Shown: positions 27,879 through 35,655 of the stretch, one piece after another | Layout of the letters: each line of letters starts with the position of its first letter | Position numbering within the stretch: the first letter of the stretch is position 1 | Origin: Azorhizobium sp943371865 | GTDB taxonomy: Bacteria; Pseudomonadota; Alphaproteobacteria; Rhizobiales; Xanthobacteraceae | Direction of reading: 5' to 3' | DNA length: 64,000 bases | NCBI RefSeq assembly: GCF_943371865.1 | Contig: NZ_CALRWL010000009.1 | Location: 62,001 to 126,000 of the forward strand | Translations under genes and position numbers: made by a program | The notes under the pieces: model-generated | What the model was told of the DNA's origin: nothing | Seen by the model: the letters and a program-made list of their open reading frames with translations, nothing else | The model's database searches: none

Positions 27879-29483
27879 TTACGCCGACTTGGACACGCCC
27901 CAGAAGAACGGCAGCGGCCCCTGGGTGATGCCGGAGACGCTGTCGCGCCACGCGGTGTAGCTCAGGAAGAAGCCGGTGGGGGCGTAGGTCACATTCTCGA
28001 TCGCCGCCTTGTTGAGCTTGCCGATGGCGGCCTTCTCTTCTTCCACATTCTTGGCGTCGAACCAGGACACGATCTCGGTTTCCACCGCCGGGCTTTCCGG
28101 CCAGCCGAACCAGGCCTTGTCGCCATTGGCGCGGATGGCGGGGTAAGCGGCCGGATTGGTGCAGTCGGCGCCCGCATGCCAGGTGTGGAACATGCTCCAG
28201 CCGCCCTGGGTCGGCGGGGTCTTCAGGGCGCGGCGGGAGCCCACAGAGCCCCAGTCGGTGGCCACGAAGTCCACATTCATGCCGAGCTTCTTCAGCAGGT
28301 CCACGGTCACGTCGCCCTGGGCCTTGGTGATGGGCTGGTCCTGCGCCACCACGCACACCACCGGCTCGTTATTGTAACCACTTTCCTTCAGCAGCTTCTT
28401 GGCCGCTTCCAGATTGCCCTTGCCGCTCTTGAGCACCTCGCCGCCCACTTCGGTGTAGAGCGACGTGCCGGGGGTGAAGAAGCCGGGCACGATCTTCCAC
28501 AGCTTCTCATCGTCGCCGGCCACGGCGCGCATATAGTCCTCTTGGCTCAGGGCCATGAGCACCGCCTGGCGCACCTTGGGATTATTGAACGGCGGCTGAA
28601 TATGGTTCATGCGGAACGAGCCGATGTTGCCCAAGGGATCGCCGATATCCACCTTGAGGTTCTTGCTCTTCTTCAGCAGCGGCACCAGATCGGTGAGCGG
28701 CTGTTCCCACCAGTCCACTTCGCCATTCTGCAAGGCGGCGGCGGCGGTGGCGGGATCGGGCATCACCACCCATTCGATGCGGTCCACCAGCATCTTCTTG
28801 CCGCCGGACAGCCAGGACGGGGCTTCCGAGCGCGGCACATAATCGGCAAAGCGCTCGAACACCGCCTTGGCGCCGGGCACCCATTCGCCCTTCATGAACT
28901 TGGTGGGGCCGGAGCCGACATATTCGGTGATCTGCTTGAACGGATCGGTCTGGGCGATGCGCTCGGGCATGATGAAGGCGATGGGCGCATTGGTCTTGCC
29001 CAGCGCCAGCTTCATCTTCGGGAACGGCTTGGAGAGCACCCAGCGGAAGGTGGTGTCGTCCACCGCCACCAGTTCCTTCTGGGTGGCCTTGATCATGATG
29101 CCCATGGGATCGCGGGCGGACCAGCGGGTGAGGCTGGCCACCACGTCCTTGGCCAGCACCTTCTCGCCGTCATGGAATTTCAGGCCGGGACGCAGTTTGA
29201 AGGTCCAGGTCAGGCCGTCGGCGGAGACCTCTTCGGATTCCACCATCTGGCGCTGCGGCGTGCCGGAGGAATCCAGCCCGTAGAGCATGTCCCACACCAG
29301 GGCCGAGGCGTTGCGCACCACATATTGGGTGCCCCAGATGGGATCGAAATTGGCCAGGTTCGCCTGGGGAACGAAGCGCAGCGTCTTCGCGGCACCCTGG
29401 GCGAGCGCGGGCATGGCCAGCCCACCGCTCATGGCCAGAGACCCGGCGCCGGCCACACCCTTGATGAATGTCCTGCGGTCCAT
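27879..29483 (-). CDS. Peptide-type ABC transporter substrate-binding protein (SBP_bac_5)
   Basis: 534-residue periplasmic solute receptor of the peptide/opine class (cluster C). Twin-arginine-like signal (MDRRTFIKGVAGAGSLAMSG ... ALAQ), so export is probably Tat-dependent, as for many rhizobial members. Core segments: LTWTFKLRPGLKFHDGEKV, VGSGPTKFMKGEWVPG, and the C-terminal GFFLSYTAWRDSVSGI. The start at 29483 follows GAGGGGAATATC. Ligand cannot be read; the neighbouring amidohydrolases suggest an N-substituted amino acid or peptide. A 193-base gap separates it from the deacetylase gene, and I see no gene in that gap. Confidence 0.93.
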   Translation of the reverse strand: MDRRTFIKGVAGAGSLAMSGGLAMPALAQGAAKTLRFVPQANLANFDPIWGTQYVVRNASALVWDMLYGLDSSGTPQRQMVESEEVSADGLTWTFKLRPGLKFHDGEKVLAKDVVASLTRWSARDPMGIMIKATQKELVAVDDTTFRWVLSKPFPKMKLALGKTNAPIAFIMPERIAQTDPFKQITEYVGSGPTKFMKGEWVPGAKAVFERFADYVPRSEAPSWLSGGKKMLVDRIEWVVMPDPATAAAALQNGEVDWWEQPLTDLVPLLKKSKNLKVDIGDPLGNIGSFRMNHIQPPFNNPKVRQAVLMALSQEDYMRAVAGDDEKLWKIVPGFFTPGTSLYTEVGGEVLKSGKGNLEAAKKLLKESGYNNEPVVCVVAQDQPITKAQGDVTVDLLKKLGMNVDFVATDWGSVGSRRALKTPPTQGGWSMFHTWHAGADCTNPAAYPAIRANGDKAWFGWPESPAVETEIVSWFDAKNVEEEKAAIGKLNKAAIENVTYAPTGFFLSYTAWRDSVSGITQGPLPFFWGVSKSA

Positions 29484-29676
29484 GATATTCCCCTCGGATT
29501 GCCTGATCTTTGACCAGTCTGGTTGGGATCGCCTTGTTCTTCGGCGTATTACCCGCCCGCTTTGCACGGGAGGGGTGGAAAGACTCAAGGACAGTGGCCA
29601 GGTCCCCAGCCAGTCCAGGCAAATGCCATGCCATCCATTTTTGCGGACGAACGGCACATGGCGGTGTAAATCTTGA

Positions 29677-30846
29677 CTAGACCGCGCGTTTCTTGAAACG
29701 CTGTGAGCGCTTGGGATGCCACCACTTGCCCGCAAGCACGACGCCCTCGGAGGCGATCTTGCGGTCGCCGATCAGATGCTCGCCCACGGTATCCACATAA
29801 TCGAACTTCCCCTCGCGCACGGAGAGGATGGTGGCGTCGCCGGCACTGCCGGGCTTCAGCGAGCCCAGCTCCGGGCGCTTCAGCGCCATGGCGGCATTGA
29901 CGGTGGAGCGGGCGATGATCTCCTGAAGCGGCATGCCCAGCATCAGGAATTTCGACATGGTGGTGACCTGGTCGAACGCCGGCCCCTCGATGCACAGCGC
30001 GTGCACGTCGGAGGAGATGGTGTCGGGCGGGAAGCCGTTGGCCAGCATGGCGCGGGCGGTCTTGAAGGCGAACGAACCCTTGCCGTGGCCGATGTCGAAG
30101 ATCACCCCGCGCTCGCGGGCGCGCAGCACCGCCGGCTTCACCGTCCCCTGCACGGTGGCCGGCGAATTGGGGAAGGGGCGGAAGCAATGGGTGAGCACGT
30201 CGCCCATGCGCAGGCGGTCCACCACTTCCTCATAGCTCGGCGGCGGATGGTCGATATGGGCCATCAGCGGCAGGCCGGTCTCCTCGGCCACCTGCAGCGC
30301 GATATCCAGCGGCGCAACGCCCGAAGTGCCGGAGGCATGGGCGCCCACGCGCACCTTGATGCCCACGATCACGTCCCGGTTGGCATCGGCCACCGCGACC
30401 GCGTCGATGGGATTCATCAACCGCATCTCCTCGCTCTCGCCCACCATGACCCGCTTGCCGAAGCCATAGATGCCGGCGTGCGAGACATGCAGATAGGCCA
30501 GGATACGCACCTGGCTGGGCTCGATCACATGCTTGCGGAAACCGGCGAAATTGCCCGGCCCGGCGCTGCCCGTATCCACTGCCGTGGTGACGCCGGAGAG
30601 CTTGCAGAAGTCTTCCGCATCGATGCCCAGCGAGGTGCCGCCCCAATAGACATGGGTGTGCAGATCGATCAGGCCGGGCGAGACGATATAGCCGGAGACG
30701 TCGCGCACATCGGTGGTGGCGTCCGCCTTCAAATTCTTGCCGACCTTGGCCACCTTGCCGCCGGTGAAGGCGACGTCGGCGATGCCGTCCAGTTTCTGCG
30801 AGGGGTCGATGACGTGACCACCGCGCAGGATGAGATCAAAAGCCAT
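29677..30846 (-). CDS. Amidohydrolase/deacetylase family metallohydrolase
   Basis: 389 residues, amidohydrolase-superfamily TIM barrel. Metal ligands: HxH in LIDLHTHVYWGG, the likely carbamylated Lys in VGIKVRVGAH, His in LMAHIDHP, His in FDIGHGKGSF, and Asp in ISSDVHALC. The pattern matches the Atu3266/EF0837 group, whose characterised members remove acetyl groups (for example from acetyl-(R)-mandelate) rather than act as dihydroorotases. The natural substrate here is unknown; its place beside a D-carbamoylase-like gene and a peptide importer suggests N-acyl amino-acid or hydroxy-acid chemistry. ATG at 30846. Confidence 0.9.
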   Translation of the reverse strand: MAFDLILRGGHVIDPSQKLDGIADVAFTGGKVAKVGKNLKADATTDVRDVSGYIVSPGLIDLHTHVYWGGTSLGIDAEDFCKLSGVTTAVDTGSAGPGNFAGFRKHVIEPSQVRILAYLHVSHAGIYGFGKRVMVGESEEMRLMNPIDAVAVADANRDVIVGIKVRVGAHASGTSGVAPLDIALQVAEETGLPLMAHIDHPPPSYEEVVDRLRMGDVLTHCFRPFPNSPATVQGTVKPAVLRARERGVIFDIGHGKGSFAFKTARAMLANGFPPDTISSDVHALCIEGPAFDQVTTMSKFLMLGMPLQEIIARSTVNAAMALKRPELGSLKPGSAGDATILSVREGKFDYVDTVGEHLIGDRKIASEGVVLAGKWWHPKRSQRFKKRAV

Positions 30847-30893
30847 GGATCATGCGTCTCCAGAGACGAAAAACATCAGGGGCAAAGGAAAGC

Positions 30894-31844
30894 TCAGTCC
30901 GGCGGGATGGCCCCCGCGCGGGCGGTGATCAGCCCGTATTGGTCCGGCTGGCGATGGCGGGCGAAATTGAAGGTGGTCTCCTTGTAGGAGGCGCACAGGT
31001 CCAGATCGCAGCGGGCGATCACCAGTTCGTCGTCCTGGGTCAGCGCCTGGGCGACGATCTGGCCGGTGGGGGCGATGATGGCGGAGGCGCCGATCATCTC
31101 GCAGCCTTCCTCCACCCCGCATTTGGCGGCGCCCACCACCCAGGTGCCGTTCTGATAGGCACCGGCCTGCATGGCCAGATGGTTGTGGAACTCGGACAGC
31201 CGGTCGTGTTCGGGCGCCGGCGGGTTGTGGCGCGGGGTGTTGTAGCCGATGAGCACCATCTCCACCCCCTGCAGGCCCATGACCCGATAGGTCTCCGGCC
31301 AGCGGCGATCGTTGCAGATGGCCATGCCCAGCACGCCGCCCAGCGACCGCGTCACCGGCCAGTTGAGATTGCCCACCTCGAAATAGCGCTTTTCCAGATG
31401 CTGGAACGCGCGCCACGGCTCATGCTCGGCATGGCCGGGCAGGTGGATCTTGCGGTATTTCAGGACGATGGCGCCGGTCTTGTCCACCAGGATGGAGGTG
31501 TTGAAGTGGCGCAGACGGCCCTCCTCCTCCACCAGTTCGGCAAAGCCGAGATAGAAGCCGATGGCCAATTCCTTGGCGAGATCGAACAAAGGCTGGGTCT
31601 CGGGCGCGGGCATGGCCCGCTCGAAGAAGCTGTCGACTTCGGCCTGGTCTTCCATGAACCAGCGCGGAAAGAAGGTGGTGAGCGCCAGTTCGGGAAACAC
31701 CACCAGATCGCAGCCATTGGCGCCGGCCTGACGCAGAAGGGCGCACATGCGGGCCACGGCCGAGCCGCGGTCATCGGCCCGCTGGATCGGCCCCAGCTGG
31801 GCCGCGGCGACGGTCAGGATGCGCGGCACGGGCACAGTCCACAC
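30894..31844 (-). CDS. N-carbamoyl-D-amino acid hydrolase-like nitrilase-superfamily enzyme
   Basis: About 316 residues. It follows Agrobacterium D-carbamoylase closely: FPELALTTFFPRW (catalytic Glu about 47), KYRKIHLPGH (Lys), AICNDRRWPE (nucleophile Cys about 177), GYNTPRHNPP, and the C-terminal NFARHRQPDQYGLI. Such enzymes turn N-carbamoyl-D-amino acids into D-amino acid, CO2 and ammonia, the last step of hydantoin use. No good ATG start exists. GTG at 31844 puts the Glu at position 47 as in the known enzyme; GTG at 31835 or 31829 and a TTG at 31916 are alternatives. No hydantoinase is in the window. 47 bases upstream of the deacetylase gene, same strand. Confidence 0.9.
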   Translation of the reverse strand: MWTVPVPRILTVAAAQLGPIQRADDRGSAVARMCALLRQAGANGCDLVVFPELALTTFFPRWFMEDQAEVDSFFERAMPAPETQPLFDLAKELAIGFYLGFAELVEEEGRLRHFNTSILVDKTGAIVLKYRKIHLPGHAEHEPWRAFQHLEKRYFEVGNLNWPVTRSLGGVLGMAICNDRRWPETYRVMGLQGVEMVLIGYNTPRHNPPAPEHDRLSEFHNHLAMQAGAYQNGTWVVGAAKCGVEEGCEMIGASAIIAPTGQIVAQALTQDDELVIARCDLDLCASYKETTFNFARHRQPDQYGLITARAGAIPPD

Positions 31845-32187
31845 ACGGTCGAACAGCGCATTGCAATGCCCCCAAGTCGGAAGGTCCCCGATGGAACCGC
31901 CCCCTCCAGTCAGCAAATCTCATGCCAAAATGCCGGATGTGTTCCGGTGGTATTCCAGTTGGATGGTGCGCCAGGGGTGCGGGGGCGCGGCCCCGCACGG
32001 TCTGCGGATCGCAGCGGATGGCGCGGCGCGCCTCTGCCTATAATTTGAGCGGAACGCCTTGAACAGGGTGGCGCAGGAGCAGGCACCGTCCGTCACAGGG
32101 CGTCATCGGCACCCAAGCGGTGCACGGGCCGATCCCGGCGGGGGGCAGCGCCGTTCCAGACCATTTCCCCGCTTCTCGACTCGGTGA

Positions 32188-32259
32188 AATTCTCTATCTA
32201 TCTGATTTATAGCGCTTTCTTCACGCGAACCGGACTCCCTTTCGCGCGGGAACGCTCTA
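32188..32259. repeat. Rhizobiales-type intergenic palindromic repeat
   Basis: Palindromic unit with core CGCGAA ... TTCGCG (32224-32229 with 32241-32246) and outer arms AGCG/CGCT. Read on the minus strand it runs TAGAGCGTTCCCGCGCGAAA, then CCGGTTCGCGTGAAGAAAGC, then an AT-rich end. I recognise the GCGAA-n-CCGGTTCGCGTGAAGAAA pattern from interspersed repeats of Rhizobiales genomes. Its first bases are the TAG stop codon of the TPR-glycosyltransferase gene. The rest of the 412-base gap (31845-32256) has no gene I can support. Confidence 0.6.
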
Positions 32260-33672
32260 GGCGGCGCCCGCCAGGCGCGCCGCTACCGCCGCCACCGGTG
32301 CGGCCCAGGCATTGGGCGCGGGCTGGCGGAACAGTTCCACGCTGGGATACCAGGGGCTGTCGCTGCGATCCCGCAGCCAGCGCCAGTCGGGCGCGAACGG
32401 CAGCAGCGCCGACACCGGCCGCCCCATGGCCCCCGCCAGATGCACGATGGAGGTGTCCACCGCCACCACCCGGTCGAGGATCTCCAGAATGGCCATGGTG
32501 TCGGTGAAATCGGCGATCTCGGCGCCCAGATGGATCAGCGGCGCGGCGCCGTAATAGTCCGCCACCTGCGCCGACGCCGGCCCCATCTGCAACGACACCA
32601 GGGCGGTGCGCTCCAGCGTGGCCAGCGGTGCCAGCAGCTTCAGCGTCATGGAGCGGTTGAAGTCATTGCCATGGGTGGGCCGTCCCGCCCACACGATGCC
32701 GATGGCCGCAAAGCCATTGGGGATCAACTGCCCCAGCCGCGCGCGCCAGCGCGCCACCTTGGCCGGATCGGCGCGCACATAGGGCACGGGCACCGGGATC
32801 GAGCCGAGATCGGTGCCGAACAGCCGCGGCAGGCCGGACAGCGGGCAATAGGCATCGAACGCCGGCACATGCTCCCAGCGATCCGCATATCGGGTGATGC
32901 CCGCCTGCTGCATCACGATCGGCTTCATTTCCGAACTGCACGCCATGACGAGGTTGGGGCACAGCTTGGCCACTTGCGAGACGTAGCGGCAGAACTGGAT
33001 GGTATCGCCGAAGCCCTGGTCGCCGATCAGCAGCAAGGTGCGGTCCGGCATGGGCTTGCCATCCCACAACGGCTTGTCCTTGTGCGGCAGCAGGCTGGGC
33101 GAATTGGGCAGATCGAACCGCCATTCATATTCATCCCAGCCCTCCGCGAACTGCCCATCCAGCAGCAGGGCTTCCGACAGCTCGAAATGCGCCGCCGCCA
33201 TGCCCGGCTCCAGCGCCAAAGCACGGCGGGCGTAGACGATGGCCTCGTCAATCTCCATGCGGTCGTAATGGATCACGCCGAGATTGTAATTGGCACCCGC
33301 ATCGTCGGGGGCCAGGTCCACCGCGCGGCGGCCATGGGCCAGGGCCTCATCCAGCCGGCCCTGGCTGCGATACAATTCGCAGATGTTGCGATGGAAGAGC
33401 GGGTGATCCGGCGCCGCCGCGATGGCCTGCTCCAGCCGGGTGATCGCCTCATGGGGCCGCTTGCGCTTGTGCGCCAGGATGGCCGCCTGATGCAGCGCCG
33501 GGGGATAGGTGGGCCGGGCCTCGAGCACCTGCGCCAATATCTGCTCGGCCGCGTCCAGGCGCCCGGCCTGATCATGGGCTTCCGCCTCCGCCAGCCAGGC
33601 GTCCACGGTGCGCACCACCCCGCCCTGCGTGGCGGTCTCCTGCCCTGCCATTGTTTGCCCGGCGCTAGCCAT
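32257..33672 (-). CDS. TPR protein with GT9-like glycosyltransferase domain
   Basis: 471 residues, no signal peptide, cytosolic. N-terminal half: tetratricopeptide repeats (WLAEAEAHDQAGRLDAAEQI, AITRLEQAIAAAPDHPLFH, ANYNLGVIHYDRMEIDEA, AHFELSEALLLDGQFAEG). C-terminal half: heptosyltransferase-like (GT-B, GT9-type) domain with LLIGDQGFGDTIQFCRY, GIVWAGRPTHGNDFNRS and the donor-site segment VDTSIVHLAGAMGRPVSALL. The gene overlaps the upstream sulfotransferase gene by 8 bases, so the two are coupled. TPR plus GT9-like proteins are plausible protein or glycan glycosyltransferases; the target may be the adjacent autotransporter (inference). ATG at 33651 is an alternative start. Confidence 0.88.
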   Translation of the reverse strand: MASAGQTMAGQETATQGGVVRTVDAWLAEAEAHDQAGRLDAAEQILAQVLEARPTYPPALHQAAILAHKRKRPHEAITRLEQAIAAAPDHPLFHRNICELYRSQGRLDEALAHGRRAVDLAPDDAGANYNLGVIHYDRMEIDEAIVYARRALALEPGMAAAHFELSEALLLDGQFAEGWDEYEWRFDLPNSPSLLPHKDKPLWDGKPMPDRTLLLIGDQGFGDTIQFCRYVSQVAKLCPNLVMACSSEMKPIVMQQAGITRYADRWEHVPAFDAYCPLSGLPRLFGTDLGSIPVPVPYVRADPAKVARWRARLGQLIPNGFAAIGIVWAGRPTHGNDFNRSMTLKLLAPLATLERTALVSLQMGPASAQVADYYGAAPLIHLGAEIADFTDTMAILEILDRVVAVDTSIVHLAGAMGRPVSALLPFAPDWRWLRDRSDSPWYPSVELFRQPAPNAWAAPVAAVAARLAGAA

Positions 33673-35491
33673 CGATGGAATATCCGAGGCGCGTGATCAT
33701 CGGCTCCAGGATCGGGATCACCGGCGCCAGATGCTTCAGGTAATGGCGATAGCGATAGCGGGAATCGTCATAGAGCTTCTCGGTCACCTGCGCGTAGCTG
33801 GCGGTGCGGGCATAGCGCTTGTTCTCATGGAATTTCAGGCAGCGCTTGTCGAACGGCAGGTCCGCGAACGCCAGCATGCGTCGCACATGGGTTTCCTGGT
33901 CATCGACAATGTCTTCATAGCGCACCGCCAGATACTTCAGCGTCATCTCGCGGCGATAGTGCTCCACCAGATCCATCACCAGCACATAATGCTGGGCGAT
34001 GGTCTCCAGCGCATTGGCGCAGTAGAAGCCATGGGTCAGATGATTGGAATAGACCGACAGCACGATGTCGAGGGGATGGCGCAACACATGGATCAGCGGC
34101 GCATCGGGGAACATCAGCGCGATGAGCCCCATATGGGTCTCATTCAGCGGCATCTTGTCGGTGAAGCGGGTCGCGCCCGGCTCCAATATGCCCAGTTGCT
34201 TCACCCTTTGGAGGTAATAGTCGCGCAGATTGTCCAGGCCATCGCACTGGTCGCCCATCCACAGGTCGGCCAAAGCCTCGGGATAGGCCAGGGGACTGGC
34301 GAGCATGCGCGGCATCAGATTGGCGATGTCGTGCACGAAGGTCAGTTCGTCGCCCGCGGACACCTTGGGATGGGCGGACAGGGTCTGCTCCACCATGGTG
34401 GTGCCCGAGCGCGGGAAGCCTAAGATGAACAGCGGCCGCGGCCCGCTCTCCACCGGCTTGGCGCGGGGCACGATGCGCAGGCGGTTGGCGGTGAAATAGG
34501 CCTTCAACCGGCCGGCCTGCTGGGCGGCATGCTCGGCCAGATAGACCATGCCGCTCTGCTCCACATTCAGCCGCTTGCCGGCCGCGAAGGCGGCGAAGGC
34601 CTCGTCATAGCGGCCCATCTTGTCCAGCAACCGCCCCTTTTCCAGGAGGTCGTTGGTGCCGAGCCCGCCGCCGGGGCTCTGCTGGGCCATCTGGTCGAGG
34701 ATCGCCAAGGCGTCGTCATACTGCTTGGTGCGCCCGCGTACCACCGCGCGGTGCAGCAGGATGCTGGGATGGCCCGGCGCCAGCGCCTCCGCCTGATCCA
34801 GCAAGGCATCGGCGCGGGCGAAATCGCGGTCGGTTTCCTCCATGCGCGCCCAGCCCAGCAGGGTCTGGAGGATGGTGGGGGCCAGCGCCGTGGATTCCTC
34901 ATAGAGCGCGCGGGACTCGGCCATCTTGCCCTGGTTCTTCAGGTTCCAGGCCAGATTGGCCAGCAGGATGGGCTGGCGCTGGCCGAGCAGTTCCAGCGCG
35001 CGGCGATAGTGAAATTCGCCGACCTGGGGCTTGTTCAGCTCGGTCATGATCATGCCCATCAGATTGTGCGACTGAGGGTCCGTGGGCGCGATGCGCACCG
35101 CATTGCGGGCATGCGTTTCCGCTTCGGCCAGATCGCCCTTGCCGAACAGCAGCAGCGCCAGTTCCTGGGTTGCCCACACATTGTTGGGGTCCAGCAGCAC
35201 CAGCCGGCGCACCAGCGCCTCCGCCGCCGCCATGGCGCCCTGCATCTTGCGGATCTGATAGAGCACCGCCAGCGCCCCGCCCTGCCCCGGCGCCAGTTCC
35301 AGCACCTCCAGGCACAGCCGCTCGGCGTCCGCGAACGCGCCCTTGGTGTGGCAGGCGATGGCCTCATCCACCAGGGGCAGCAGATGCCGGCTGGCGGCCG
35401 CCGGCCCGAGGGTGGCGAGATCCAACTGGCAGCAGCGCAGCGGGCGCAGCCCGCTGCCGCAGGCGCAGAGATTGGGGTGCAAAGCGTTCAT
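33665..35491 (-). CDS. SEC-C motif / TPR / sulfotransferase protein
   Basis: 608 residues, cytosolic. It begins with a zinc-type SEC-C motif (CACGSGLRPLRCC, residues 8-20), unusual at this end of a sulfotransferase. TPR-like repeats follow (about 40-340: LLPLVDEAIACHTKGAFADA, ALVRRLVLLDPNNVWATQEL, ADALLDQAEALAPGHPS). The C-terminal sulfotransferase domain has the PAPS 5'-phosphosulfate loop FILGFPRSGTTMVEQ and the 3'-phosphate segment VLRHPLDIVLSVYSNHL. It should transfer sulfate from PAPS to a protein or glycan; the acceptor is unknown. 164 bases after the autotransporter on the same strand, and overlapping the TPR-glycosyltransferase gene. Confidence 0.9.
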   Translation of the reverse strand: MNALHPNLCACGSGLRPLRCCQLDLATLGPAAASRHLLPLVDEAIACHTKGAFADAERLCLEVLELAPGQGGALAVLYQIRKMQGAMAAAEALVRRLVLLDPNNVWATQELALLLFGKGDLAEAETHARNAVRIAPTDPQSHNLMGMIMTELNKPQVGEFHYRRALELLGQRQPILLANLAWNLKNQGKMAESRALYEESTALAPTILQTLLGWARMEETDRDFARADALLDQAEALAPGHPSILLHRAVVRGRTKQYDDALAILDQMAQQSPGGGLGTNDLLEKGRLLDKMGRYDEAFAAFAAGKRLNVEQSGMVYLAEHAAQQAGRLKAYFTANRLRIVPRAKPVESGPRPLFILGFPRSGTTMVEQTLSAHPKVSAGDELTFVHDIANLMPRMLASPLAYPEALADLWMGDQCDGLDNLRDYYLQRVKQLGILEPGATRFTDKMPLNETHMGLIALMFPDAPLIHVLRHPLDIVLSVYSNHLTHGFYCANALETIAQHYVLVMDLVEHYRREMTLKYLAVRYEDIVDDQETHVRRMLAFADLPFDKRCLKFHENKRYARTASYAQVTEKLYDDSRYRYRHYLKHLAPVIPILEPMITRLGYSIDG

Positions 35492-35655
35492 GGGCCGAAT
35501 GTCCTGAAACCTCTGGGCGTGTCAACTCACGCCGGCCGCTCATCCCGCAGGCGGGTTCACCGATCCGAGTGGGTCCGATGAAACCGGTTCTCGGACTGTG
35601 ATGGAGACCGTCCCGGTCAGGCGCGACGCCAGCCGACCGGAACGTACCGGAGCCC

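Noticed and set aside
27183..29513. 776-codon plus-strand frame opposite the transporter genes
   Set aside because: Shadow of the permease and binding-protein genes; His/Gly/Ala-rich artefact.
30894..31916. Longer TTG start for the D-carbamoylase-like gene at 31916
   Set aside because: The extra 24 residues have no similarity to the family, and a GTG at 31844 places the catalytic Glu at the expected position 47.
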